From: Streptomyces sp. NBC_01016
GTDB taxonomy: Bacteria; Actinomycetota; Actinomycetes; Streptomycetales; Streptomycetaceae
Assembly: GCF_026341035.1 (NCBI RefSeq)
Contig: NZ_JAPEOQ010000002.1
Span: 2,108,001 to 2,172,000 of the forward strand
Length of the DNA stretch: 64,000 nt
Reading direction: 5' to 3'
Shown: positions 16,684-25,279 of the stretch, in pieces
Position numbering within the stretch: the stretch's first letter is position 1
How the letters are laid out: each line of letters starts with the position of its first letter
The notes under the pieces: model-generated
The model's input: the letters and a program-made list of their open reading frames with translations, nothing else
Told to the model about the DNA's origin: nothing
Databases searched by the model: none
Program-made: the position numbers and the translations under genes

Positions 16684-16881
16684 ATGCAGATGCACACCAT
16701 CCCCGCCACGGCCCGGCGCTGGGGCCACTGGATCAAAGAGAAGAACAAGAAGGGCGGAGACGCCGGGATGACCACCGAAGCCGTCATCGTCATCGCCCTG
16801 ATGGCCATCCTGGCCATGACCGTCGTCGGGATCATCGCGGCGAAGGTCACCGCCAAGGCCAACGGAATCGACCTTGGATAG
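16684..16881 (+). CDS. Flp-type pilin precursor
   Basis: A 65-residue prepilin. A basic leader (RRWGHWIKEKNKKGGDAG) precedes MTTEAVIVIALMAILAMTVV, a hydrophobic helix with a glutamate at mature position +4 or +5 after GM, as in type IV/Flp pilins that are cut after glycine by a prepilin peptidase. The start at 16684 has a strong AGGAGG. It is the major subunit of the predicted Tad pilus. The nearest peptidase gene in this window is at 32215, 15 kb away. Confidence 0.85.
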   Translation: MQMHTIPATARRWGHWIKEKNKKGGDAGMTTEAVIVIALMAILAMTVVGIIAAKVTAKANGIDLG

Positions 16882-17341
16882 CTGGCCACGAGCCCGAACC
16901 CGAAGCTGGGCCCGGGCATCGGCTCGGATTCGGGGCCGGTTCCGGTCGCTGTCCGGCGGGGCGGCGGCCGACCGGGGCTCGGTGACCACCGAACTGGTGG
17001 TGGCCATGCCGCTGTTGGCGACGCTGCTGTTGCTGATCGTGCAGTTCGCGCTGGCCGCGCACGCCCAGCACATCGCTCAGACGGCCGCCTCGCGCGCCCT
17101 GGCAGCCGCCCGCGCCGAGGACTCGACCGCCGCCGCGGGCAGCGCGCGGGCCTCGTCCACCCTCGAACTGCTGGGCGGAAGGGTGCTGCAGCATCCGGCC
17201 GTGGACGTGCGGCGCGGCGCCGCACAGGTCACCGTGAGCGTGCACGGCGGCGTGGCCGCCGTCGTACCGGGCCTCGATCTGCAGGTGACAGGGCATGCGG
17301 CCGGGCCGGTCGAACGCTGGTCGTCACCGGCGGGGGAGTGA
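16874..17341 (+). CDS. TadE-like pseudopilin
   Basis: A 155-residue TadE-family minor pilin. After a basic stretch comes DRGSVTTELVVAMPLLATLL, the TadE motif (serine, valine, then glutamate in a hydrophobic helix), followed by a periplasmic-type domain. The start is TTG 16874 overlapping the pilin stop by 8 bases, so it is probably translated by coupling. It would be inserted in the membrane and incorporated in or guide the pilus. Confidence 0.82.
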   Translation: MDSWPRARTRSWARASARIRGRFRSLSGGAAADRGSVTTELVVAMPLLATLLLLIVQFALAAHAQHIAQTAASRALAAARAEDSTAAAGSARASSTLELLGGRVLQHPAVDVRRGAAQVTVSVHGGVAAVVPGLDLQVTGHAAGPVERWSSPAGE

Positions 17342-17345
17342 GCGA

Positions 17346-17780
17346 ATGCGTCGACGCCGACTGTCCGCCGTAGCGGCGCGGGCACGCGACGAGCGGGGCT
17401 CGGTCTCCACCGAACTCGTCCTGCTCACACCGCTGTTGATTCTCATCCTGCTCATCGCCGTCGACTTCGGACGGCTCGCCGGAGCCCGCCTCGATGCAGA
17501 CGAAGCCGCCCACCAGGCCGCCCGCGCCGCCTCCCTGGCCCGATCCGGACCGCAAGGGAACACCGAGGCGCAGTCGGCCGCAACGGCCAGCCTCAACGGA
17601 GCCGGCTCGTCCTGCCGCAACCCGCACATCGCCGCGATCACCGGCGGCTTCCAGCCCGGCAGCGTGGTGACGGTACGCGTCACCTGCCACGTCGACCCGG
17701 ACACCCCCGGTCTGCCGGACCACACCATCGCCGCACGGGCCACCTCCGTCGTCGATCTCTACCGAGGAGTACGCGGATGA
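17346..17780 (+). CDS. TadE-like pseudopilin
   Basis: A 144-residue second TadE-type protein: basic start, RDERGSVSTELVLLTPLLIL (the TadE glutamate helix), then an alanine-rich domain with one cysteine pair (SCRNPH, VRVTCHV). ATG 17346 lies 4 bases after the previous stop. The next gene starts inside its stop codon (ATGA). It is a paralogue of 16874-17341, as is normal in actinobacterial Tad clusters, which often carry two TadE-type and one TadG-type protein. Confidence 0.82.
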   Translation: MRRRRLSAVAARARDERGSVSTELVLLTPLLILILLIAVDFGRLAGARLDADEAAHQAARAASLARSGPQGNTEAQSAATASLNGAGSSCRNPHIAAITGGFQPGSVVTVRVTCHVDPDTPGLPDHTIAARATSVVDLYRGVRG

Positions 17781-18250
17781 GGCGGCACCACAAGCGGCAG
17801 GTACGGATGCCAGCGGCGATGCGGGCTGATGACGGACAGATCACCGCGATGGTGGTGGTCATGGCCGCGGCACTGATCCTGTTCGCCGGGCTCGTCATCG
17901 ACGGCGGACTTGCCCTCGCGGGCAAGGTGCGGGCCGCCGACACCGCACAGGAAGCGGCCCGCTCCGCCTGCCAGATGGTCGACCTCGACCACCTGCGCGC
18001 CACCCAGGAAATGCGTCTGGACACGGGCCCGGCACGCACCGCCGCACTGGCCCGGGCCACGGCGGCCGGGGACAGCGCCCGGGTCCGCGTCACCGGCGAC
18101 CAGGCCACCGTCTCCGTCACACACCACCAGCCCACCCAAGTCCTCTCCCTGGTCGGCATCGGCACCCTCACCACACACGCCCAGGCCACCGCCCGCATCG
18201 AACGCGGCACCACCACACCCTGGGACGAGGCCGACGGAGGGACACCGTGA
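17777..18250 (+). CDS. TadG-like pilus-associated membrane protein
   Basis: A 157-residue protein with an N-terminal RADDGQITAMVVVMAAALIL helix, the form typical of TadE/TadG-like Flp-pilus proteins, then a soluble domain (KVRAADTAQEAARSACQMV). It overlaps its predecessor (ATGA) and the next gene (GTGA). It is shorter than full TadG proteins of Proteobacteria and has no VWA domain, so it belongs to the actinobacterial short type. Confidence 0.78.
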   Translation: MRRHHKRQVRMPAAMRADDGQITAMVVVMAAALILFAGLVIDGGLALAGKVRAADTAQEAARSACQMVDLDHLRATQEMRLDTGPARTAALARATAAGDSARVRVTGDQATVSVTHHQPTQVLSLVGIGTLTTHAQATARIERGTTTPWDEADGGTP

Positions 18251-20988
18251 CCCGCACGTCCCGCGAGATCACAACACCCCACGGACGGCGGACACTTCGG
18301 GGCGCGGCTGTCGTCATCGTGCGGCTGCTGGTGAGCGCCGCCGCCCTGACGATTGCCGTGGCCGGCATCCCGTACGCGCTGCTCCTGAGCGTCGGCGCAC
18401 CCTGGCCCGAACAAGTCCACTCGCTGGACGACCTCGCCGGTCACCTGGGCCAGCCCGTCAGCGACACCTTCATCCTGCACCTGCTGGCCTACACCGCCTG
18501 GACGTTCTGGGCCTACGCCATGGCCATCCTGGCCCGCGAGACACTTGGTGTGGTGCGCCACTTCCCAGAGCTCGTACGGGAAACGGGTGCGCTGCGCCTT
18601 CACGCAGCAGCCCTGCCGGCCCACCGGGCCGCCGCCGCGCTGCTGGTCGGCACTCTGCTGCTGGCGCTCGTCGGACTGTGGCGCCTGCCCACCGCCCACG
18701 CGGCCACCACCACTGGCGGCCCGCTCCCACTGCAACGAGTCGTGGCCACGGCGCCACAGCACCCAGCGGCACCATCCGCCCAGGAGGGCGAGCGCCACCG
18801 CGGCGAGCCGAAAGTACCCGCGTACGTGCAATACACCGTGGAACCCGGAGACACCCTGTGGGACATCGCGGCCGCGCACCTGGGCGACCCGGTCAAGTGG
18901 CCACGGATCTACCAACTCAGCTGCACCATCCGCCAGTCGAACGGGGAACTACTCTCCGACCCCGACCTCATCAGACCAGGCTGGGAGCTACGCATCCCAG
19001 CCGCCCACGACCGCACACCACCGCACGAACCGGACGGCCCGAAGCCCGACAGGCCCGCGCCGAAGCCGGAACCGGCTCCAACCCCTTCAACGCCCCCGTC
19101 ACCGGAGACGGCCACACCGCACCAACAGGCAGCACCACCGACGAAACCTGCACGACACCCTGAGCAGCGGCCGGAATCCGACACACGTGCCAGTGCGCAG
19201 CGGCCAGTGACCATCGGCGTCGGCGGCGCCTCCTTCATCGGCATCACCACCGCGGCCGGCATCACCGCAGCCCTCGCCTTCGCACGCCGCCGCGCGGCCC
19301 GACACCGCGAACCCACCCTCGGCCACGACGAAGTGACGAGCGAACCGGCCCTCGACACTGCCGTCCAACGCGCCCACCACGGCACCCTGTCCGCGCGATC
19401 CGCTCGCCACGACACGGATGACGATCTGCCCCGCATGCCGCAGCCCGCTGAGCCCCTGCCTGCGGGCACGGTCTCCATCGCCGAATGTGCTGGCCGCGAG
19501 GTGTTGGTCGACGCCCTGTCCGTCCCCGGCGGAGTGCACCTCACCGGCCCGGGCGCCGAGGACGCCACCCGGGCTCTGACGATCGCCATCGCCACCGCCG
19601 CTCAACGCCTACGGCCCGGGCTGGCCGCCGTACGACTCCTCATCCCTGCCGCGACACTTGCCCGGCTCCTGCCTGCCGGCCCGCGAGGCTTCGCCGCGGG
19701 GTGGAGCGTCACCGACGACTTCGGCACCGCGGTCGATGCCGCCGAACACGCTCTCCTGGAACACGCGCGCCACGAACAGGGCGTATCGGGAAGTGAGTTG
19801 GTCCATGACGAGGCCACCGCCTCGGCTATGTCCGTCTTCCTGGCCGACGTCACAGCCCTCGGCAACGAGCAGGGTCCACGACTGGCAGCGCTCGCGGCGC
19901 GCGCCGCCCCGGGGCGCCTGGCGGTCCTCACCCTCGGCAGCGCTTCTCGCACATCCACGGCGGTACATGTCCAGGAAGACGGATCCGCCCACGGAGACAT
20001 TCCGGCACTGTCCAGCGCGACCCTGTTCACCCTCGCACCCACCCCGGCTGCCGAACTGCTCACCACACTGCTCGCCGCCCACGGACAACAGGTCCAGGCA
20101 GCCGACACCGATCCGCCGGCCCCCGCCCAGAACGCGCCGCCCGCTACGACGAAGGCGCCCAGGCCATCGGCCGCACCCACAGTGCAGGACAACACCCTCC
20201 AAGGCCGACAAGAGCCAGACACTACGAGCCGCCCCGTTCACCTGCGCCTCTTCGGAGGATTCGCCCTCACGATCCGCGGTGAAGAATGCGTCCTGGCCGA
20301 CGCGCGAAAAGAAGGAACCCGCGAATACCTCTCCCTGCTCGCCGCCCACCCGGGCGGACTGCACGCCGAGGAAATCGCCGACAAGATGAACCTCAGCGGC
20401 AGCCCGGAGGAGAGAAACCCGCGGATCGCCAACCTGCGCCGCGCCGCCCGCCGCCTCCTGCGGGACGCCACCGGCACCAAAAGCCCGGCCTTTGTTGTCC
20501 TGAGCGGGGATCGTCAGCGTCTTGACCCGCAGTTGGTCGCCACGGACACCTCGGCCTTCATCGACGCGCTGCGGCAAGCGGCAGCCGAGACGACGACGTA
20601 CGCACGCGCCGACGCCCTGCGCCGCGCGGCCGAGACCTACCGCGGTCCGCTGTGCGACGGCGCCGATTACCTGTGGGTCGAGGGCCCACGCCTGGCTTTG
20701 CACCGGCAGGCCGTGGACGCGCTGATGCTCCTCGCCGACCACATGGCGCAGCACTCCGCCGACCCCGAACCGGCGCTCGCCCTCCTCAACCAGGCCGCCG
20801 ACTTCGACCCCACCAACGAGCGCGTCTACCGGCGCATCATCAAACTTCAGCGCGCCGTCGGCCGCGACGACGCGGCCCACCGCACGCTCGCGCTCCTCAC
20901 CCACCGCCTCGCAGACATCGACGAGCACCCCGAGCCAGCCACCACCGCACTACTGCACGACGCCCCACAGGCGACGGTCGCCCGATAG
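18247..20988 (+). CDS. Membrane-LysM-BTAD fusion protein
   Basis: A 913-residue multidomain protein and the last gene of the Tad operon. About three hydrophobic helices (1-160) are followed by a LysM domain near residues 194-255 (VEPGDTLWDIAAAHLGD, PDLIRPGWELRIP). Next come a proline-rich linker, another helix near 325 (VGGASFIGITTAAGITAALA) and a nucleotide-free central region. A C-terminal BTAD/SARP-like domain from about 664 (LRLFGGFALTIRGE, then a helical region) has an OmpR-type winged helix. A LysM (peptidoglycan-binding) and a transcription-type domain in one membrane protein suggests wall-state sensing. The GTG at 18247 overlaps the TadG-like stop. Confidence 0.85.
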   Translation: MTRTSREITTPHGRRTLRGAAVVIVRLLVSAAALTIAVAGIPYALLLSVGAPWPEQVHSLDDLAGHLGQPVSDTFILHLLAYTAWTFWAYAMAILARETLGVVRHFPELVRETGALRLHAAALPAHRAAAALLVGTLLLALVGLWRLPTAHAATTTGGPLPLQRVVATAPQHPAAPSAQEGERHRGEPKVPAYVQYTVEPGDTLWDIAAAHLGDPVKWPRIYQLSCTIRQSNGELLSDPDLIRPGWELRIPAAHDRTPPHEPDGPKPDRPAPKPEPAPTPSTPPSPETATPHQQAAPPTKPARHPEQRPESDTRASAQRPVTIGVGGASFIGITTAAGITAALAFARRRAARHREPTLGHDEVTSEPALDTAVQRAHHGTLSARSARHDTDDDLPRMPQPAEPLPAGTVSIAECAGREVLVDALSVPGGVHLTGPGAEDATRALTIAIATAAQRLRPGLAAVRLLIPAATLARLLPAGPRGFAAGWSVTDDFGTAVDAAEHALLEHARHEQGVSGSELVHDEATASAMSVFLADVTALGNEQGPRLAALAARAAPGRLAVLTLGSASRTSTAVHVQEDGSAHGDIPALSSATLFTLAPTPAAELLTTLLAAHGQQVQAADTDPPAPAQNAPPATTKAPRPSAAPTVQDNTLQGRQEPDTTSRPVHLRLFGGFALTIRGEECVLADARKEGTREYLSLLAAHPGGLHAEEIADKMNLSGSPEERNPRIANLRRAARRLLRDATGTKSPAFVVLSGDRQRLDPQLVATDTSAFIDALRQAAAETTTYARADALRRAAETYRGPLCDGADYLWVEGPRLALHRQAVDALMLLADHMAQHSADPEPALALLNQAADFDPTNERVYRRIIKLQRAVGRDDAAHRTLALLTHRLADIDEHPEPATTALLHDAPQATVAR

Positions 20989-21424
20989 GCGTGGCCTCCC
21001 TAACGGGTACGCTTCGGGACCCTGACCCACCACGCCACCAGTTGACCCATACCGAGGGCAAGACCGACCTACGTTGGTGTTCCCGGTGCTGGATTTTCGC
21101 TGGTTGTGGTGTTCTTCAGGTGGGTCTGTCGGACGCTGATTGGTCTTGAGCCCGTTCGTCGGCGCGTCCGGACCGGACATGCGGGTAGTCGTCGAGGGCC
21201 TGATGCCAGGCGGATGTCCGCGGCACTGACGATCTGGATTTTCGGATCTGTAGGGCGGTACGGGCCCTGGCATCGGCGCCCGGCTTGCCTCGTCGGACGC
21301 TACGGGTGGACTTGGACGTAGCGGCTGTTCGCCGCGGCAAGTTCAGCGCTTCGAGCCGCGCGTCGCTGCACGGAGCCGGGCCGCGCTCGATCGGCTGAGT
21401 CGTGTCGGCGGTAGCCTGCTCGAC
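20989..21424 (+). other. Intergenic region, no gene seen
   Basis: About 430 bases after the pilus operon. No open frame with good codon bias, no tRNA and no clear hairpin terminator were found. It probably contains the promoter of the next gene. Confidence 0.4.
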
Positions 21425-22414
21425 GTGCCGCAGAAGTATGTCGAGTTCCGCCTTGCTTCGGAGGACATCTCCACCGTCCGATTCGGCATGTCGCCAGGGC
21501 ATGAGATCGTCCACGCGGTGCGGACCCTCAGCCGACCGCAGGAGCAGCCGCTGCAGTGGGGATGGCTGCGCGCCGTTCGCGACGATGTCCCGCGGGAGTC
21601 CCTCGAGTTGCTGCGCCTCGTCGTGGGCGAAACCGGGTACGCACCCGATCTGTTCACGTCGGCCGCGTCGTGGGATCTCACGCCTGCGGACGAGATCGAG
21701 CGGCTGCGACAGGCGCCGCTCGAGCCGATCTCGGTCGACCTGCGCAAGCGCGCGGTCCGCAGCGCCGGCGTCGCGCGGGCCGCGCTCGAGAGGATGGCGG
21801 CCGATCCCGCGAGGATCCGCGCCATGATCGTGCGCCACGTCGAGGCGCTCTGGGAGGCCGCACTCGCGCCCTACTGGGCGCAGATCGAACGCATCCTTCA
21901 CGCGGACATCGGCTCTCGGGTGCGACGGATGACCGCGGACGGTCTGGCCGGGATGGCGGCCGATCTCGGCGAAGCCGTCGAGTGGAGCGCCGACACCGGC
22001 TTCGACACCGTGCGCGTGCGGATGGAACGACACGAGGAGATCGTCGACTGCCAGGGGCGGGGCCTCGTGCTCGTGCCGTCGTTCTTCGGGCGCCACTGCG
22101 CGGTGCTCACGGAGCCGCCCGCGCAGCCGACGCTGTTCTACCCCGCGCTCGGTGTGTCCGAGGTGTGGCATCGTGCCGATTCGACGGACGCGCTGGCGGG
22201 CCTGCTCGGGGAGAGCCGCGCCGCGGTGCTCGTCGCGCTCGGCGCGCCGCTGTCCACGACGGAGACAGCAGGAGAGGCCGGCATCGCGGCTTCCACCGCA
22301 TCCCACCACCTCGATGCCCTGCGCGCCGCCGGGCTCATCGCGTCCCGGCGTGCCGGGCGGCGCGTGCTGCACGCGCGCACGCCGCTCGGCGATGCGCTCG
22401 TCCACCGCGTCTGA
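21425..22414 (+). CDS. ArsR-like winged-helix transcriptional regulator (DUF5937 type)
   Basis: A 329-residue protein. The C-terminal 70 residues form an ArsR/SmtB-type winged helix (ESRAAVLVALGAPLSTTETA, GIAASTASHHLDALRAAGLI). The N-terminal 250 residues match the DUF5937-type domain seen in actinobacterial ArsR-like regulators. No metal-binding cysteines are evident, so it is unlikely to be a metal sensor. The start is GTG 21425. The convergent VOC-protein gene is 35 bases downstream. Its target genes are unknown. Confidence 0.82.
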   Translation: MPQKYVEFRLASEDISTVRFGMSPGHEIVHAVRTLSRPQEQPLQWGWLRAVRDDVPRESLELLRLVVGETGYAPDLFTSAASWDLTPADEIERLRQAPLEPISVDLRKRAVRSAGVARAALERMAADPARIRAMIVRHVEALWEAALAPYWAQIERILHADIGSRVRRMTADGLAGMAADLGEAVEWSADTGFDTVRVRMERHEEIVDCQGRGLVLVPSFFGRHCAVLTEPPAQPTLFYPALGVSEVWHRADSTDALAGLLGESRAAVLVALGAPLSTTETAGEAGIAASTASHHLDALRAAGLIASRRAGRRVLHARTPLGDALVHRV

Positions 22415-22449
22415 CGCGGCGGACGAGCGCATCCGGGGCCGGCGCCGGG

Positions 22450-22902
22450 TCACCGACCGGGAACGAGGTCCGGTCCCGCGCCGTGCTCGGCGACGTACGC
22501 CTCCGGACCCTGCTCGCTGGCCTGGGGCTCCATGTAGAGGAACTCGATGACGTTGCCGTCCGGGTCCTCGAGGGAGCGCCCGTACATGAACCCGTGGTCC
22601 TGCGCGGCGCGCGGCTCACGGCCGCCCGCGGTGACACCGGCGTCGACGGTCCTGTCGACGTGGTCCCGCGAGTCGCGCGAGAACGACAGCAGCACCTGGG
22701 CGACCGTGTGCGGGTCGGCGATCTGCTTGTCGGTGAACTGCGAGAAGTGCCCGTGGGTGAGCACCATGAAGCTCGTGTTCTCGTCCCAGACGACACACGC
22801 GGCGTTCTCGTCGGTGAACATCGGGTTGATGGCGCACCCGAGCGCCGTGTAGAAGGCCTTGCTGCGCTCGAGGTCGGTTGTGGTGATGTTGACGAAGATC
22901 AT
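22450..22902 (-). CDS. VOC-family (glyoxalase/dioxygenase-fold) protein
   Basis: A 150-residue protein of the vicinal-oxygen-chelate fold: MIFVNITTTDLERSKAFYTA at the N-terminus and SLEDPDGNVIEFLYMEP at the C-terminus, the paired beta-alpha-beta modules of the family. ATG 22902 has AGGAG six bases upstream. Close relatives are often called glyoxalase or bleomycin-resistance-like, but the substrate cannot be inferred. It is convergent with the ArsR-like regulator, which might or might not control it. Confidence 0.87.
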   Translation of the reverse strand: MIFVNITTTDLERSKAFYTALGCAINPMFTDENAACVVWDENTSFMVLTHGHFSQFTDKQIADPHTVAQVLLSFSRDSRDHVDRTVDAGVTAGGREPRAAQDHGFMYGRSLEDPDGNVIEFLYMEPQASEQGPEAYVAEHGAGPDLVPGR

Positions 22903-23255
22903 GAGGTCTCCTCATATCGCATGGACGGGTCCTGCGGTTGCTGAGCTCAGCCTGGCGCCAGGGTCGTGGGCATCCAATCGATTCGACGTGGGTCGAAAGG
23001 TCATGGTGCCGGGTGTGTTAATCGCGAGCGTCGACCGGGATTGCTGGCCGCCGCGAAGGCGGGCGGCAGGTCGGCCGGCAGAACCGACCGCCTCAGTGGA
23101 GGGCGCCCGCCGCCATCGCATGAAACGGTCGCCCGGCCGAGCCGCGAAGCTGCCGGTGGGCGGCACGCCGGCTGCTGGTTCGATGACCGCCGACCGGGGC
23201 GTTTCCACTGCTGTGTGGGCCGCGCCGCCGTTCCGCTTCAACATGTAGCGGGTTG
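22903..23255 (+). other. Intergenic region, no gene seen
   Basis: About 350 bases upstream of the VOC gene. Only low-quality frames are present. The right edge abuts the IS630 remnant, so part may be scar sequence from that element. Confidence 0.35.
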
Positions 23256-23525
23256 GTTACGGCAAGCCTGAACGTCCACAAAGCCGCCGACCTGCGAAAG
23301 TTCGCCCGAGGCCGGGAGTGGCTGACCATCTACGACCTCCCGCCCTACGCACCCGACCTCAACCCCGTTGAAGGGATCTGGTCACTGCTGCGACCAGACT
23401 GGCTCTCCAGCGTCGCCTTCAGCACAACCGAACACCTCATCCAGCGCATCCGACGCGGCTTACGGCACATCCAGTACCGCAGCGACCTCATAGACGGCTG
23501 CCTTGCCGAGACCGGTCTGACCACC
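23256..23525 (+). pseudogene. IS630 transposase 3' remnant
   Basis: Only the C-terminal third of an IS630-type DDE transposase survives: LNVHKAADLRKFARGREW, the catalytic glutamate block APDLNPVEGIWSLLR and RGLRHIQYRSDLIDG. The N-terminal HTH and the first two catalytic aspartates are missing. The frame runs on into the next small gene by chance. It is a different lineage from the two intact IS630 copies at 36928 and 60644. Confidence 0.75.
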
Positions 23526-23561
23526 CGATCCAGCGGATTCGGTACCGACACCGCCGTGGTC

Positions 23562-23669
23562 ATGCCGTGGTGGTTGTGGGCCCTCGTGGGGGCTGTCTTC
23601 GGCGTGCTGCTTGTGGCCATCGTCAAGAACATCCGTGACGCGGGCCGGCTGGCGAAGGCGAACCGATGA
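23562..23669 (+). CDS. 35-residue membrane protein
   Basis: ATG 23562 gives a 35-residue protein, a single hydrophobic helix (WWLWALVGAVFGVLLVAIV) and a basic tail (KNIRDAGRLAKANR). Its stop overlaps the ATG of the next gene (ATGA, 23666-23669). It is the first of four overlapping genes for tiny membrane proteins, an arrangement reminiscent of the spread (spd) genes of Streptomyces plasmids, but sequence identity to those cannot be claimed. Confidence 0.55.
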   Translation: MPWWLWALVGAVFGVLLVAIVKNIRDAGRLAKANR

Positions 23670-23922
23670 AGCTGCGCCTGAAGTACCGGCTGAAGTTGAT
23701 GGGGCGCATCCGGACCCGCCGAAGCAGCTCAAGGTCCGAGAGATTGTGGTCTACCTCGCCCTCGCCGTCGTCATCTACGGCGCCATGGGGCTCATCATTG
23801 GCGACTGGCAGATGGCGATCGTCCTGGGGATCAGTGTCACCGGGTCTCAGGTCATCTACCAGTGGTGGTGGCGCCGCACCGGCCAGCCCGAGTACGAAGA
23901 CGTGGACGGTGAAGATGAGTAG
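23666..23922 (+). pseudogene. Small membrane protein, apparent one-base frameshift
   Basis: The natural start is ATG 23666 (overlapping the previous stop), reading MKLRLKYRLKLMGRIR. The frame then breaks near 23710 at CGGACCCGCC. One extra base in that C run would continue it as PPKQLKVREIVVYLALAVV, a transmembrane segment, and VIYQWWWRRTGQPEYEDV to the stop at 23922. The downstream frame has good coding bias and overlaps the next start. It is therefore either a recent pseudogene or a base-call error. Confidence 0.6.
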
Positions 23923-24106
23923 GTACCTGCGCCGCCTCGTGCGAATAGTCCTCGCTGTGGTCGGCCTCTTCGCCGTCTGCTGGGTCGGCCGCGCCCTGGG
24001 GGACGGGGATACCGGCATCCAAGCGGTGATCACCGCCCTCGCCCTCCAAGCCGTTCACCACTTCCGTGCCTGGCGCGCCGAACGGCCGGAAGGTCGAAGA
24101 CGATGA
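23915..24106 (+). CDS. Small membrane protein
   Basis: ATG 23915 gives 63 residues, with a hydrophobic helix (IVLAVVGLFAVCWVGRAL), a second weaker one (IQAVITALALQAVHHF) and a basic C-terminus. It overlaps its predecessor by 8 bases (ATGAGTAG) and the next gene by 4 (ATGA), so the four genes are coupled. No family is recognised. Confidence 0.55.
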   Translation: MSRYLRRLVRIVLAVVGLFAVCWVGRALGDGDTGIQAVITALALQAVHHFRAWRAERPEGRRR

Positions 24107-24453
24107 TCAATACGGTGCTCGTCCGGAGCATGTACGCGCTGTTCTTCGGCGGCATGTTCGCCTACGTCGCTCAGGGCCTCTTCCATGACGGTTGGGTGTC
24201 GGCGGCTTTCGGTGCCGTCACCGTCGCCGTCTGCGCTGTCTGGAACCTGCGCCGTGCCACGGTGCAGCGCGACCGGCGCCTCGGCCGCACCGGCACATGT
24301 ATCAGTCGGTTCCTGCTCACCCGTACCGGCCTGGTGGTCGTCCTCGTCGTACTGGCGCTGTGTGCGGCGCTCGTCATCGCGGTCGGCGACGACGACTGCC
24401 CCTCGATGGACTCCGCTGGTAAGTGCCGCATGCCCCGGCACATGAACTGGTAG
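24103..24453 (+). CDS. Small membrane protein
   Basis: A 116-residue protein, last of the overlapping series. It contains hydrophobic segments ALFFGGMFAYVAQGLF, AAFGAVTVAVCAVW and GLVVVLVVLALCAALVIAV, and a short outer tail with two cysteines (DDDCPSMDSAGKCR). It starts ATG 24103. The group looks like a membrane module carried with mobile DNA, as the IS630 remnant lies immediately upstream. Confidence 0.6.
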   Translation: MINTVLVRSMYALFFGGMFAYVAQGLFHDGWVSAAFGAVTVAVCAVWNLRRATVQRDRRLGRTGTCISRFLLTRTGLVVVLVVLALCAALVIAVGDDDCPSMDSAGKCRMPRHMNW

Positions 24454-24553
24454 CCGCACAGGCAAGAGCCGTGGGCGGGGTACATGGGACGGCGTCACTG
24501 AGCCCACGGCGCAGACCCCAAGTGGCGCAGGGTGGCGTGGCTTCCAGGCTCCG

Positions 24554-25279
24554 TCAAACTGCGGTGGGGGCAGCGAGCGTCGGGTCTTGGCCGGAGTGGC
24601 GCAGCGCCTTGGAGACGAAACCGGACGCCACCAGCTCGGTCACGAGCTCGTTGAGGAACCGTGTGGTCTTCGGGCTTCGCCCCCTTGTGGTGCCCACGGC
24701 CTGCCGGATCGTCATGAACGCGGGCTCCAGCAGACGCAGTTCGGCCGTCTGGGAAACGTGCACGGTCAGTGGTTGGCGGATGCCGGCCGCTACGTCCAGG
24801 TCCTCGGCATGGAAGATGTCGACCCCCTCGTCACCGCGTACCACGGTGGCGTGGTGCAGGGTGCGACTCAGGTAGAGGTCGTACGCGGACCCCTTCTTGA
24901 CGCCGATGCGTACTCCGTCGCGGTCGACGTCGGCGGCAGAGGTGAATGCTGCGTCCACTGGTGCCGCGTACACCCCCTCGATGTGCACGTACGGCGTGCT
25001 GAATGCGACGTCCTTCTCGCGGTCTGGATCGACGGCCAGGAAGCACAGGTCGGCGTGACCCTCGGACATCGCGGCGTATGACTTGCGGGCCGCATCGAAG
25101 CAGCTGAACTGCACGGGCAGTTCCAGACGTGCGGCAACCTCGCGGGCGAGCTCGACAGTGACTCCGGACGGCTCGTCTGGAGTGCCCTGGGCGAGGACTG
25201 GATTGCCGAGGTCGATGGAGGCGCGCAGCACCCCGGTGGGGGCGAGGTCGCGGGCAATCTCTGCATCTGTGGGCGTCAT
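24554..25279 (-). CDS. Solute-binding-protein-like (SBP_bac_3) protein without signal peptide
   Basis: A 241-residue periplasmic-binding-protein type II fold: GVLRASIDLGNPVLAQG, SGVTVELAREVAARLELPVQF, DLCFLAVDPDREKDVAFSTP and VGTTRGRSPKTTRFLNELV follow the family's order. The N-terminus (MTPTDAEIARDLAP) has no signal sequence or lipobox, and no transporter genes are next to it. It is probably cytoplasmic and could bind an amino acid or similar ligand as a sensor. ATG 25279 is the clear start. The window gives no partner enzyme. Confidence 0.8.
   Translation of the reverse strand: MTPTDAEIARDLAPTGVLRASIDLGNPVLAQGTPDEPSGVTVELAREVAARLELPVQFSCFDAARKSYAAMSEGHADLCFLAVDPDREKDVAFSTPYVHIEGVYAAPVDAAFTSAADVDRDGVRIGVKKGSAYDLYLSRTLHHATVVRGDEGVDIFHAEDLDVAAGIRQPLTVHVSQTAELRLLEPAFMTIRQAVGTTRGRSPKTTRFLNELVTELVASGFVSKALRHSGQDPTLAAPTAV

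Noticed and set aside
18247-20988. A SARP pathway activator of an antibiotic cluster
   Set aside because: The protein is membrane-bound with LysM, and no biosynthetic genes are adjacent.
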